64,000 nucleotides of DNA, from NCBI GenBank assembly GCA_035771175.1, contig CM069590.1:34548821-34612820 (forward strand). The letters run 5' to 3'. The stretch comes from Paratinospora sagittata. Its lineage: Eukaryota > Streptophyta > Magnoliopsida > Ranunculales > Menispermaceae. Of this stretch, positions 31,769-43,071 are shown piece after piece. Position 1 is the first letter of the stretch. The number at the start of each line of letters is the position of its first letter. The notes below the pieces were generated by a model, which was not told where the DNA came from, did no database searches, and was given only the letters and a program-made list of their open reading frames with translations. Both the position numbers and the translations under genes were made by a program.

Positions 31769-31955
31769 AATTTTTTTTTCAAAAAACCTAGGTATCTGGG
31801 CTAGCTTACGCACACCTAACTAATCCTAGGGGGGAGCAAGTTGCACCCCCCCAAGCCCGCAAAGATGGCACCCGCTAAAACCCCGGGAAAATCCCCATTC
31901 GAGCTCATACCTTGGAATGGCCATAAGGGGAATGGAACCCGTCAGGACCTCATCC
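31769..31955 (-). mobile_element. SINE-like insertion, 187 bp
   Basis: A perfect 11-bp repeat AAGAGTATAAG flanks it (31758-31768 and 31956-31966). The plus strand opens with a T run (antisense A tail) and is GC-rich, with GAGCTCGAATGGGG-type sequence on the minus strand resembling a B box. Typical layout of a SINE; the A box is not clear. Confidence 0.6.
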
Positions 31956-31966
31956 AAGAGTATAAG

Positions 31967-32082
31967 CATTGTCGTAGAGAAGCAAACGAATAGATGGATA
32001 GCCTTGTGAACTTCAACTACAACCTAAGAAACTTAGAATAAAGACTACAACTACAACCACAATACCCAAAAGAAAATAGAGT

Positions 32083-32127
<45 letters not shown>

Positions 32128-32554
32128 TGAACAGCACAAAAGAAAGAGAAGTGTGCACAAGTCCGCGAGACTAATAACTGAGAAGACAAAATGCAAGCAA
32201 TGTGCAAGATGAAGTAACACAAACATGAGTGCAAGGCTAAGAGAGGAAAAAGGCCACCCTCGTAGCTTAAAGGGGTAAATTATTTTTTGTTTTTATTCTT
32301 CCTATAAGTTCTAATTCATGGTTTGACAACACTCCTATCATTCAACACTTGCATAAAAACAACATCACATAATCAATATTATTGACTGTTTTTTGCAACA
32401 CAAAAAAAATATTATTGTTTTGTCATCTATATGCTTTTGACATTTTTTTATCTAATACAAATAAAACATGATATGCAACATAACCTTCATCTCAATTTAT
32501 TTCTCTCAATCACTTTCTCTCTAATCTCTTAAGAAAATTACATTATATAGCATT
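31967..32554. other. Intron-like stretch with GA microsatellite, no gene
   Basis: Contains the (GA)n run described separately; otherwise nothing recognised. Confidence 0.4.
32083..32127. repeat. (GA)n microsatellite
   Basis: About 45 bases of near-perfect AG repeat interrupted once by AAAG. Confidence 0.95.
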
Positions 32555-32718
32555 CATTAGTTTGGTTTGGGTAACCGTAACTTTTAAATCTAAACCCATG
32601 ACCGAAATTGAACCATTTGATTTACTATTTACTTAAATTGAAGCAAGACTAAACAAAATTAAATGTATCAATTTGGTTCAGTTTCTCTTTTTGACCCAAA
32701 CCACTAACACTCCTAACA
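32555..32718. mobile_element. GACCCAAACC-type MITE relic
   Basis: It shares TTGACCCAAACCACTAACAC and a TTTGGTTTGGGT-like left end with 33868-34050. Both are about 0.17 kb and related to the hAT MITE class ending in CACCCC. Confidence 0.5.
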
Positions 32719-33138
32719 AGCAAGGGGAGAGGAAGAAATAATATAATAAGTAGAAGAAAACGGAAGAAGAGAGAAATGGGAAGGACTAATTTTCAATCCT
32801 CTATTTCATTCTTATTTTTTCTCCTTCTCCTTTTTTTCTCTTCTCTTCCTCTCCTACTCCTCTACAGTTACCTCCCTTTGGTTGACACATTGAGTTCTAC
32901 GCTACAAGGAATTCTTTTCTTTTAATTTAATCAAGAAACACCTGCTTGTTGGGCATTTTCACTACAAATAATAAGGAAAACAGAAACAACAAATTGTTGT
33001 CAATAGACTAATATTTTTTTTATTCATCTTTAAGTAAATATCAATTTAATCACCTATAGCTTGGCTAAACCCTGATTATAGATGAAATTTCATGTACATT
33101 AGTTAATAATTTATGAGTTTTGATATAACTTTAAGTAC
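32719..33138. other. No gene; pyrimidine-rich patch
   Basis: A CT-rich patch at 32800-32880 and otherwise AT-rich DNA. Confidence 0.4.
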
Positions 33139-33490
33139 AACTAAAGTTGTTTAAGCACTTCTCAACTCAACTACGCCTTTTTCAATTACATGGGGACGGC
33201 AATCAATTCTTCCACTATGCTCTATCAAAGGCTAAATTGACATTTAAATTACAAGAAGTCAAATCTTTCTTAATTATCTCCGTCCATGTTATTTTTGGTT
33301 TTCCTCTACCTCTATTGTACCATCTAGTGTTGATAAGTCAAGTCTCCTCTCAAGTCACTCTTCTTAATTGGCACATCCAAAGGCCTACGTCGCATATGTC
33401 CAAACCATTTTAATCGATTCTCTCTCATTTTATTTCCAATTGGAGATACTCCTACCATTTTCAAATATGCTCATTTCTTATTTTATCTTT
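33139..33490 (-). mobile_element. RTE-type LINE, C-terminal RT fragment
   Basis: The minus strand at 33431-33370 reads MRENRLKWFGHMRRRP, the signature after the palm of plant RTE-clade reverse transcriptases. Conserved antisense blocks continue on both sides (GTTTTCCTCTACCTCTATTG). The catalytic region and both ends are missing and the frame is broken. Confidence 0.75.
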
Positions 33491-33867
33491 TAAAGTTTTG
33501 GATTGAGAAGGAAGTGAAGTACCAAGGAATGAAAACCAAACAAGAAATAAGTAGCCGAGCAAATGGATTACTAGTTTACAGTTATGCCTCCATTTTCTCC
33601 ACGTATGTCGTTGTCGAGTGGTGAGAGGGCTCGAAGACAAAGAATTGTTCGGGATTTAGCAAGAAGAACATTAAAGAGGGAAGCGATGTGCCACTAAAGA
33701 GTGATGGGTCCTGTGAATTGATTTCGAGAGAAGAATTGTCAGCAAAAAGAATGTTAAAATGGGAAGAGTTGTGCTACTACGAGTGAAGAGCGAAGAGTGG
33801 TTCTATGAGTTTGTGTTACGTTTGAGAAGGGTAAGTGTTAGGATTAAAAGAAATTACATATTTACCC
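33491..33867. other. No gene seen
   Basis: Purine-rich patch at 33610-33800 with short chance ORFs only. Confidence 0.4.
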
Positions 33868-34050
33868 TTCATAAGTTCGGTTTGGGTTATGATTTTTCAA
33901 ATCTCAATTGTGACCCAAATCGAATCGATCAATTTACCATTTATTCAACCAAACCCAAACTAAAGCGGGACTAAATCGTACCAAATCAAGCCAAATGCAT
34001 TGACTTGATTCAGTTTCACGGTTTTGACCCAAACCATTGACACCCCCAAC
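33868..34050. mobile_element. GACCCAAACC-type MITE relic, second copy
   Basis: AGTTCGGTTTGGGTTATGA at the left and GTTTTGACCCAAACCATTGA at the right are inverted relatives, as in 32555-32718. Confidence 0.55.
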
Positions 34051-34842
34051 CAATCCTTCTCTTTCCTTTCTCTCACCCTTTTTTTTCATCTCTCTTTTCT
34101 TTCTCCCTCTATTCGCTTCTCCGCCTTCTCTTCTTTTCCTTCCTTTGTGCAAAGAACAATAGGAATTAGGAAGCTCATGGATAATACCTATCCTTTTCTT
34201 CCTTGGAAGATTAGGCATTTTCATATCAATATAAGAAGAGAAAATAGAATTCAGATCACATCAACATTAAAGTGGAGCCAACAATATCAAACTAATGTAA
34301 ATTGGTTACCACTGGCTACGTTTTAGTTAATAAAAATGATATCACTTGTATTTTGGCTAAAAATCTCAAAAATCAAAATGTCCTAATCTCAACTAAGGGA
34401 TAGTACCAATCCTTAGTGTGTATTATGATACAAATTCAATTAATTAAATTTTAAAAATAATAGTTCATCCTCTAAAAAATTGAAGTTGGTTGGATTCAAA
34501 CTGAGCAATTCGACTTAGGCCCCATGATGATGTTTAGTTATATCAATCCCCAAATTTCAACCCAGTGTTGCAACCCAAGCACCAATTGAGAGCCAAGGCA
34601 TTAAATGGAAGTTCTCCGAACACATTCTAGTCAACCTTCTCGTAATGGTTTGATATAATCTTCATCTGCAACATATTCCTCAATTCTCATTAGTAAAAAA
34701 TAGTTTTCTTAGTCTATCCCATTTAAGAAATAATTTGTAGAAAACGTATTAGAAAGATATTGGAATAAACTAAATATTCGGGGAAGTTTCCAAGAAAATC
34801 ACTTTGGTGAAGTTAATATGCGAGAGCAAGATTCTTGTAGCA
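34051..34842. other. No gene seen
   Basis: CT-rich 34050-34150, then AT-rich DNA. Open frames here lack any domain. Confidence 0.4.
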
Positions 34843-35490
34843 ATATAATTCTTGTAACTCTCTCCCTAACATTATTAATCATTTCGGCCATTTCCCCCAT
34901 GACTTTATTTGGAATGCTCATGTTTCTTCAAAGGCCAAATTTTTGGAATGGACTATTGCTCATAATAAGATAAATTATGCGGATGTGTTGCAAAGCAAAC
35001 TTAAGGATTGGGCTTTTTCTCCGAATTGGTGTTGCTTATGCAAAAAGGAAGGGGAATCCAATCATCACCTTTTTGTGGAGTGTGAATTCACAAAAGGTGT
35101 TTGGGGGAAGTGGTTATCTTACCTCAAGTGGGAAGGCATTCCAATGGGTAATGTCTTTGGTCTTTCCCTGATGAAGGTTTCCTACCGAGGCGTTTGAGGG
35201 ACTACTGGAGGGTGGTGGTTTTTACGGTGACTTGGTCTGTTTGGAAGGAGATGAGCTCGCGCATTTTTGATAACATTGAAGAGGAGTTGGGGGTAGTTTG
35301 GGAGAAATCGCTCCTCTTGGGTTCCATTTGGGTTAGTGTAAGAAAGTTATCGAGAGGTTGGGTCCCTATCTTAGAGGGTATGGTGTTGTAATCGTGTTTA
35401 TCGCTCTTGCGCTTTTGGATTGATTGTATACTTTTTGTACATTTTTCATACTTAATACATTACCGTTTTCATTTCTTGTCAACAAAAAAT
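34843..35490 (+). mobile_element. 5'-truncated L1-type LINE with zf-RVT and 3' UTR
   Basis: The frame at 34943 reads WTIAHNKINYADVLQSKLKD, then CCLCKKEGESNHHLFVEC, the zf-RVT motif. A shift leads to TVTWSVWKEMSSRIFDN and LSRGWVPILEG before a stop at 35391. A short 3' UTR ends CATTTCTTGTCAACAAAAAA, the sense version of the tail seen antisense in other copies. A TATAATTCTTGTA/TATAATGATTTGTA pair at the two sides may be the duplication. Confidence 0.82.
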
Positions 35491-35529
35491 ATAATGATTT
35501 GTATTCTTCAATTAAAAATTATGTATTGA

Positions 35530-36040
35530 GATTTTTTTAATAAGAAACAAAATTGTATTAAGAAGAAGAGATACATAGAACATGCAGGGGATAAGGAAAA
35601 CTAGGAGTCCTCCAAAGTAAATTAAAGATTACAAAAAGTTAGCCCAACCCCTTAACCAATTTGACAAGCTAAACCCCTTAGATAAATTTGAGGAGACAAC
35701 CCAAAGAGAAGCTTTAAACATAGAGCATTCCCAGATTATGCACCAATCCTTACTAACATTGTCAAAAGTTGTATGTTTGCGTTCCATCCATGATCCGTGT
35801 AGACCATGCAACAACAAAGATGCCTATCTTTATTATGTTCTTCTGCCATTTGGATTGATTAACAGTTGGATTGGTAAACATATTTTCCATGTCAGTAAGC
35901 CTCTTTATCAGTGCTCTATAGTGAACCGCTCCCATTTTATTCAAATTGATATCACAAAGGGACAATGGAGGGTCAAGTGTATCGCATGATTTGCATCCTG
36001 CATACAAAGAATAAGGTCGTGGGGAGAAAGGTACCGATGC
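35530..36040 (-). mobile_element. 5'-truncated L1-type LINE, antisense
   Basis: It begins with a T run and AATAAGAAACAAAATTGTAT. The minus strand then reads WMERKHTTFDNVSKDWCIIW and SNLSKGFSLSNWLRGWANFL, the C-terminal end of the local L1 family. The upstream part (35762-36007) is decayed. Confidence 0.75.
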
Positions 36041-36791
36041 ATTTTATTTATTTTTGAACCACATCTAAGGTACTAATCCTCCTATGTGACAATAACCAAT
36101 CAAAAACTAAATTTTTTGGAAGGAATATGAGCTTTCATACGTAATTCAATTTTCATACATACTACTAAGCATTCTGAATTAAGTATAGTAGTATTATGTT
36201 AAGGTCTCGGATAGACTTTCACAGTTGATTTCACCCTTAGGCATAATAGATCTTGACCCACACAAGTAAGGTTTGGGTGAACCATGAAAAGCTTACTAAA
36301 AGCGTTGTAGCTCATTGAACCTCAACTCACAACATTGGATGCTACACACTTCATACTCCTCATATATATCTTAGCCAACAAGTATATCATCAAATGGAAA
36401 TAAATTTCATGCAATAAAACCTTTTAACTTAAAATTACCAAGTCATCAAGAAAGTATTATCAACCCACAAAGAACATAAAAGAGTAATGACAAAATCAGG
36501 AAAAGTACGGTTCACATACTCCTTAAAACCTCTTCTACTTGACAATCAAATTTTGAATACCATTACTAAATTACTAATGCTTGTGGGTCTTGTGATGTTT
36601 GTATCGTTATTCCGTGCCTACTGATTCATGTGGCCTACAAAATTATTAGAAAGAAAGCTAAAAGTCCAAGGGGTTAGTTAACTAACACATTAGCTAACAT
36701 TTCTAAGGGCATATCACACAGGTATAGCCAAACAAGTTTCATAGATTACGTAGAAACATTACTTGTTTTTAGGGTCTCAAAACCACATGTC
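36041..36791. other. No gene seen
   Basis: No repeat or coding signal recognised. Confidence 0.4.
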
Positions 36792-36799
36792 ACCATAAA

Positions 36800-37446
36800 T
36801 AGGGGTGTTCATGGTTGTACTCAAAACTAAAAAACTGAACCAAACCGATTGGTTCAATTCAATTTGGTTCGGTTCTTAAAATGTTCAGTTGGATTTAAGT
36901 TTGGATATTTAATAAACAAATCAGTTCGGTTCGATTTTTTATTTGTAAGTTTAAAAAACATATATAACCCGAATCGAACCTAACCTAAGGGGCAAAGAGT
37001 TTACTAGGCATATTTTAGCCTAAAACCTCGTAATTTAGGTTCATAACTATTAACTAATTTAGAGAATACCTTGAATGAAGGGTTTGATTTATTAAATTTA
37101 TAAGTTCTTGATTAAATATAAGCTTACAACATGTACCATATCTTTGTTTGTTTATTCATTAGATTTGAAGATGATTGTGCCTTAAATATGATTTTATATT
37201 GCAGAATTTTATTGGTAATACTGATTTTTTTTTTATATATATTGGATGTGTTATGTTTTTGGAATATGCATTCATGGGTATATTGCTAATAACTAAAGGA
37301 CGTATGAAATGTGCAAACCGATAAACCCAAACGAACCAAACCAAATTAGTTTGGTTTGGTGTGGTTTCGGTTCTAATTTTATGAAACCAATGGAAGTTCG
37401 GTTTGGTTTCGGTTTTTGTTCAAAACCGAACTGTGAACACCCCCCA
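36800..37446 (+). mobile_element. GGTTCGGTTTGG-type hAT MITE, 647 bp
   Basis: It starts TAGGGGTGTTCATGG and ends GTGAACACCCCCCA. The flanks ACCATAAA (36792-36799) and ACCGTAAA (37447-37454) match at 7 of 8. Arms carry AACCAAACC and GGTTTGGTT repeats in opposite senses and the centre is AT-rich. It is a sister of the GGGTTGG family with different arm repeats. Confidence 0.85.
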
Positions 37447-37454
37447 ACCGTAAA

Positions 37455-37905
37455 CAATTTTGAAAATAATATCCAAGGCAGTTCTACCCTTAAGTTGACA
37501 GTTTGAGTAAGGGTTTCCTCATTGTGGGAAGACCACTAACCACAAGCCTCATTTTATGAGTCCTTTGAGGTGGTGATCCACATCAGGTGTATTTTTATCT
37601 TCATTATTGTTGTTTGAAACTTAATCTTCGCATCAAGCCATACCAATCATGCTAGCATTTATTGTATAAAAACATGTTTATATGTACTTTTAAGGTAATA
37701 TCACAACCTGTACATCAAGGCATGCTATCACAACATAATTTCTAGCAAGTTAAAAATGCAATATCATTAAACATTTACACATAAATTGATCACAACATGT
37801 TCAGATATGCACTCATGCAATCACACAACCACAAGTCATCATATCATGCTTTAGTAGTACTAGCATAGATATGAACATACCAAAATGTACAAACCATGAA
37901 AATCA
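37455..37905. other. No gene seen
   Basis: AT-rich, nothing recognised. Confidence 0.4.
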
Positions 37906-37909
37906 ATCT

Positions 37910-39400
37910 AAATATTTTTTTTTTTTTTACAAGAAACAGGATAATATTATATATATAATGAAAAGGATCAGAGAACAACAATGTACAAAAGCAGGTTCCA
38001 GGGGACAAGGAGTCCCCTAAGACACCTACAATGATTCCAAAATGGAATCCCAACTTCTGTTCCAACCCCCTATAGAGTAACATTTTCATGATTTACTACT
38101 ACTAACCTAGTTACAAAACCAAAAGAGTGAGGAAATCCACACCTGATCCTCCCCACTACATACATCCTTAAAAATCCTAGCATTTCTTTTTGTCCATACA
38201 GACCGAAATACAACAAAAACCATTACTCTCCAATTGTTTTTCAAAACGAGAGAAAGCAATTCCACAAAAGGAAAACAAAAAGGAATTTAGAGCACAGGAT
38301 TAGGCAACAGTTGGCAGCACGTCACCCATCTATCAGACTATCCCCCATCTTCTTCACAAATTCACATTCACGACTCTGTGCCTTTAGTTCGGGGATAAAA
38401 AAAAATGCAACAAATTTCTTTTGTAATCTATCAGCAGTGTTGAGCTTTTTATGTGCTGCTAACCACCCTAAAATTCTAAGTTTGCTTGGAACATGGGCCT
38501 TCCAAATAAAGTTAGTGAAGGGAAATCGAGGTGGTTGATTTGGCTGAGGCAATAATAGGAGTTTGAAAAAAGAGTTTGTAGTGAAGGACCCCGAGCTATT
38601 CTCAATCCACACCATTCTATCCCTAACATTGGAGAGTCTACATTGACCAAGGTAGCAATCAAGGGTGCCTGTAATCAAAGACTATCCAAAATGGGATACC
38701 ATCCCCTCAACCAATCCCCTAGGGAAAAATCTCTAGCAAGCTTGCTTGTACTAACCCAAAAGGAAGCCAAAAAGAAAGAGTTGTCTCAAACAGCCCCCAC
38801 ATCCTTGTGTTGGTCTTCAAAAATCCACGAATTCCTTTCCTTCCAAACCGACCAAACCACCACAACGATAACCACCCTACAGTAGTCTCTCCATCGCCTA
38901 GGAAGGAGACATAATATAATACATATACTTGTTTCTTGTCAAAAAATAAATAAAAAGGGTGCCTATAATCTCATTAAGAAGCCTTGGGGCAGGTGGCCAA
39001 GACAAATGGAAGTCCCAATTCTCAACAGTACATGTTCCCTCATTGATACCAACAGTAAAAGATGACACGGGTACATTATGGAGGGTCAAGATAGAATAAA
39101 GGGAAGGAAATAATGTCTTGAAACAGTCCGTCCCACACCATATATCTTCCCAAAATCAAATGCATTCCCCATTTCCCAGCCTTTGTCTTGTACTTGAAAG
39201 AAAATTTGGGTAGATTGACTGAATGAATTTCCATGGGCTCTTGAAGGTAGCTCTAGGATGGACACGGGCGTCTCTATGATTATCTTTAAGGCCATGGATG
39301 ATGCAAATCACTTTGGCCCAAAGAGATTCTCTTTCCATTGTGAATCGCCATAACCATTTACCTGCTAGTGCCTTGTTTTTTGAGAAAAGCATGAGAAAAG
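37910..39400 (-). mobile_element. L1-type LINE, antisense, carrying a nested LINE
   Basis: The plus strand opens with a T run and ACAAGAAACAGGATAATATT. Minus-strand pieces in order from the right: [20 protein letters not shown] and KSPWKFIQSIYPNF (39392-39160), then GSFTTNSFFKLLLLPQPNQP and RILGWLAAHKKLNTADRLQK (38600-38400). This is the post-catalytic RT region. The tail region is decayed, and a 278-bp twin-primed LINE interrupts it at 38677. Confidence 0.8.
38677..38954. mobile_element. LINE insertion with 5' inversion (twin priming)
   Basis: The direct repeats AAGGGTGCCTGTAATC (38661-38676) and AAGGGTGCCTATAATC (38955-38970) match at 15 of 16. Inside, 38677-38900 is antisense C-terminal LINE sequence (CCCTCAACCAATCCCCTAGG), while the right end is a sense 3' terminus CTTGTTTCTTGTCAAAAAAT with its A tail. 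Two opposite orientations inside one target duplication are the mark of twin priming. Confidence 0.82.
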
Positions 39401-39454
39401 CATGAGAAAAGCATTTTTCTCACATATATAACAATAAAAGGCAAGAAAAATATA

Positions 39455-40112
39455 GTTTAGTCAAGGGAAGCTCAGGCGTGCATCGTACATGTTATGCTTT
39501 AATACTTGACAAGCAAGGCACACCAACTCAGGTGGGTGCCTTAGTGTGCCTCAAGCGAGCGACTTAGCACGACTCAATGTACCACACTTTTTTTCTCCTC
39601 ATTGTGTCTAAAAAATCATTTAATAATTAAATAATTACTATATTATATACTTCTGTCTTTTTTTTGAATAATTATACGTAAAAAACACAGCATAGAATAT
39701 AAAACATTAAAGGAAACTTGTGTTACACGTTTGTATTGTTATAAAGGCATCATAGTTGCTACTTATTCTTCTTTACTTTTACGTTTCATCAATTCAATTT
39801 TAAATATCAAAAGAAATAATCATAATATTAATAACAACTATGAAGTAGAAACATTAATGCTACTGTGAGCGTTATGATATATGATGAAAATTTTAAAAAC
39901 TTTCATTAATTTTTTTTTCCTTTTTTAAGTTCTTTTGCCAAAAATATGCTTTTTTTGTTTAAAAAATATGCTAATACTATAAATTGATGTATAAGTTTAT
40001 TAAGAATTTTGTGCATCACTTTACAGTTTACTTAGGTGTGTGTCTTGTCTAGCACTTCAAGCACTAGGACCCTTTATCACCTTGAGTACGTCTTGTGCCT
40101 TTAACGACCATG
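39455..40112 (+). mobile_element. AGGCGCACC-type MITE, second copy
   Basis: It follows the copy at 16732 block by block: a GACAAGCAAGGCACACCAAC block, GGTGCCTTAGTGTGCC, an AT-rich centre with AACATTAAAGGAAACTTGTGTT, then GCACTAGGACCCTTTATCAC and the closing CTTGTGCCTTTAACGACCATG. Candidate target repeat AGAAAAAT/AGAAAAGA (6 of 8). Confidence 0.65.
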
Positions 40113-40166
40113 AGAAAAGATCAAGATCACTCCAACATCTTCAACTACTCGAGAAAATATAGTGTT

Positions 40167-40439
40167 TCAAAGGCCTCTAAGCATATCCTCACGTTTTAGA
40201 TGTTGTATAGCCTCCATGATTGACCTCGACAGCCAAAGATATCCTTTAAGCACACTAGAACGAGCTAAGGATGCATAAAATATTGGTGATACCAAACTAG
40301 ATGCAGTTAAGAAAGAAGAAGGATGAAGAACATGAAGATCCGTCATGCAATATACCCAAAAAAGTATATCAAAGTGGGATTTGGGATAATGTAAGAAAAA
40401 TAGCATGATAGCATTGAAATAATAGACATTCAGGAGCAC
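40167..40439 (-). other. Unassigned 90-codon ORF
   Basis: Hydrophobic N-terminal half followed by SSFLTASSLVSPIFYASLAR and GYLWLSRSIMEAIQHLKRED. The composition is protein-like and few of its codons look random, but I recognise no family. It could be an exon or a captured fragment. It lies on the same strand as the capping-enzyme gene. Confidence 0.3.
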
Positions 40440-41870
40440 AAACTATAGAAATGATATAACGTTTAAGAACACAAATACCAAAAAATTTATTACATCATAG
40501 ACCAAGAGCTGGCGTTTTTCTTCTATAAGAATTGGGTTTCAGAGTGGAGTGGCAACAGAGAAGAGAAGTGAATAGAAAAAAGCATAAAAAAACTTCCTAC
40601 TAGTGAAACTTAAATAATTTTACCAACTTACATATATGGCTTAAAGTTGAAGCTATGAACTCAATTTGCACAAAAGTCCCCAGTCTCTCCAAAGCTTCAA
40701 TCCCACATCAAGAATCAACAGCATTCACTCAAACTGATCAAAGAAATCAGCAAAGAAATTAGAGATCCGATGCATGGTCGAACTCAAATGCATACTTTTC
40801 TTATGAGCAATGCCACCATGGATAAAAATAAAAAAATAAAAAATAAAAATAGTACTAAACCCAAATCCTTGGGAAATAACAGATTAGACCACAAAGAAAA
40901 TTTAAGATCCAAAAAGGTTGAGGACAGAGATATAAAAACTAAATCAGAAAGCAAATTTAGACATCTGAATTTGACCTGAAGTTTCGATGGGCAACATTAG
41001 ACCACCTAATAAAATTTTCTTGGACCTTATTAGATTTAATGCAGAATTCATATATTATTTTGAAGATAGTCTGTAGCCCTAAAGAAAGAGTATTGTTCAA
41101 TGCATTAGTAGAGTGGCTAATGACTTTTATTGAAAATGGAGGCTTTAATTGTAATAAAACATACATACATGACGTTAAATTCATACACCAAAAACAGATT
41201 AATTTTAAATGAAAAACTATGATAATTATAAAACTCTGATTAATTTTAAGAATTTTCTGGGCATAAATGTAATAAGTCTAAAAAGCCACATATTAATCTT
41301 GCAATTATTAGACCAATTGCAAACTTTATGGGAATACAAGTAATAAGTCTAAAAAGCCACATTAATCTTGCAATTTTAAGAATTGCATGATTAATTTTTT
41401 TTTAAATTATGGGCACACGTGTGAAGGTTAAAATTGGCATCATTTTCTTTAGCAAAGAATTAATAGAAAAGTGAAGAAACATTAACCAACCTAGAATATC
41501 ATTAGCTAAAAAAGGCTGTACGAGAACAGAAATTTATTAGCTACCAAGATTGTTACTTGTTATTTTAGAAAAACCAGCAGAAGGCCAGCAATCTATTTGA
41601 GAGTAATCTTAGGGCGAATGTATAGTTGCTTTTGTATAGTTGATGAAATCTTTGTCATAGTCTCTGCTCATGACTCGCAATCAATCTATTTGTACCGGAA
41701 AATTGCACTCAATCTATTTGTATTGGAAAAATTTTGAGTGTGATCTCCGGTGACAGAACTTAGTACAAGCTCGTACTTCTAAATTGATGTAATTTCTTAC
41801 CCTAAGCAAACTACTGATTTCATCATAAACTATAAATTCACCAGCAAGTAATAAGGATGACATAGACCTT
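40440..41870. other. No gene; contains a short direct duplication
   Basis: TAATAAGTCTAAAAAGCCAC occurs at about 41270 and again at about 41341, followed both times by TTAATCTTGCAATT. Otherwise AT-rich DNA with chance ORFs. Confidence 0.5.
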
Positions 41871-41874
41871 TCTC

Positions 41875-42260
41875 ATCGTTAATTCTATTGCGTCGGTTGC
41901 AGCATTATCATTCACCAAAGCTTCAAGACAAGCGACAGATCTGAAATTGAACACGAAAGCTGCAAAAGCCGAAGAGAAATCCGTTAAACATCACACTTGA
42001 AACCGCGGAGACAGATTAGATAAGGGAGATTCCAGAGGAGCGAAAGATCGAACTAGATGATTCAGAGGAAGACCGAAACGAAATGAAACGAAACGAAAGA
42101 GGAAGTAGAAGAAAGGAAGGGTTAGGTGCGGGAGAGATCGAGAGCCCAGAGGTGCAAGCGCGCGCTTAAGAGAAGAAGATAAAACGAAAGAGAGGAAGAA
42201 AAAATTGAGTGCGTTTTCCGGACCCTAGGGTTCCCAAAAACCATGAACTGCGACGTGAGC
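41875..42260 (-). promoter_or_regulatory. Candidate 5' leader exon and transcription start region
   Basis: This stretch is clearly richer in C and G than its surroundings and on the minus strand is full of CTTCTTC, CTCTCC and TTTCGTTTCG-type pyrimidine runs typical of plant 5' UTRs. It includes an AACCCTAG telo-box-like motif near its start. A donor-like AAAG|GTCTAT lies at its left end, and candidate internal acceptors (TTTTGCAG, ATTTCAG) are present. Position, strand and the spliced-looking 5' UTR of coding exon 1 suggest that it is the leader of the capping-enzyme gene. It could instead serve another gene. Confidence 0.45.
42225..42232 (-). promoter_or_regulatory. Telo-box-like motif
   Basis: The minus strand reads AACCCTAG. 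AAACCCTA-type boxes near the start site are frequent in plant genes for RNA processing and translation. Confidence 0.4.
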
Positions 42261-42749
42261 ACTCGAGGGCCGGTGTTAAGACTTTTACTTCGTGTTTTTT
42301 TTTTTTTTTCTAATATTCTCCTCCAATACTTTTCTCCTACAATCATTTCTTTTTTTTTCTTTTTTTCTTTTTTTTTGTATTTTTTCTTTTGAATTCTAAT
42401 GTAGTTTTTATTTCTTTTCTGCTTCTTCGTTAATTTTTTTAATCTTTTTAATCTTTATATTTTAATGATCAATTTTTATATAATTATTGTGAAAAAAAAA
42501 ACTATAATAAAATTAAAATAACCTAATTGATTGAATTAGATTTTAAGTTATATAAAATTAAAGATAAATTTTGTAATTGTTTGACAAATAATTATAACTA
42601 ATTAAAAAACTACGTCATGATGTCACAGCCTTTCTACCCGCACTACCCCTTCAAACAAACATTATTATGATTTTTATTATATTAAAATTGAAAATCATAA
42701 AAAATAATAATAATAAAAAGTTTAAACAACAAAAAAAAGGCTTACAGGT
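42261..42749. other. Presumed promoter-proximal DNA, AT-rich
   Basis: Dominated by T runs with C spacers (42300-42380). No clear TATA box could be chosen. Confidence 0.35.
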
Positions 42750-42913
42750 GGTAAGCAAGGCCCAATGACATGATTACCTTTTAAAAAAAAAAAAATTTCA
42801 CAAATGTCATCCACATATAAATAATGACCCATTTGCCATACTTTACTGTTCATTGCACAGTCAGCACGCCAAACAAGCGCCACGTCGGCGCGGAGATGGC
42901 ATTTTTTTTTAAG

Positions 42914-43071
42914 TGAAGGGAAGGCGTCTTTTGAAAAGACGCATTCCCTTTAAAATTTTTTTTTTTTACAAGGAGAAGGGAAGGCGTCTTTTCAGAAGAC
43001 GCCTTCCCTTCATAAATTTTTTTTTTTAACTGAAGGGAAGGCGTCTTTTGAAAAGACGCCTTCCCTTCACC
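42914..43071. repeat. Three tandem palindromes, left arm of first MULE
   Basis: Each unit is a near-perfect inverted repeat of about 37 bases, arm GAAGGGAAGGCGTCTTTT, with almost no loop, separated by about 20 bases of T-rich spacer. Units are at about 42914, 42974 and 43032. As RNA each would fold to a tight hairpin. Confidence 0.9.

Noticed and set aside
33934..34326. 96-100-codon ORFs on both strands
   Set aside because: Driven by a CT-rich tract and MITE relic; no recognisable domain.
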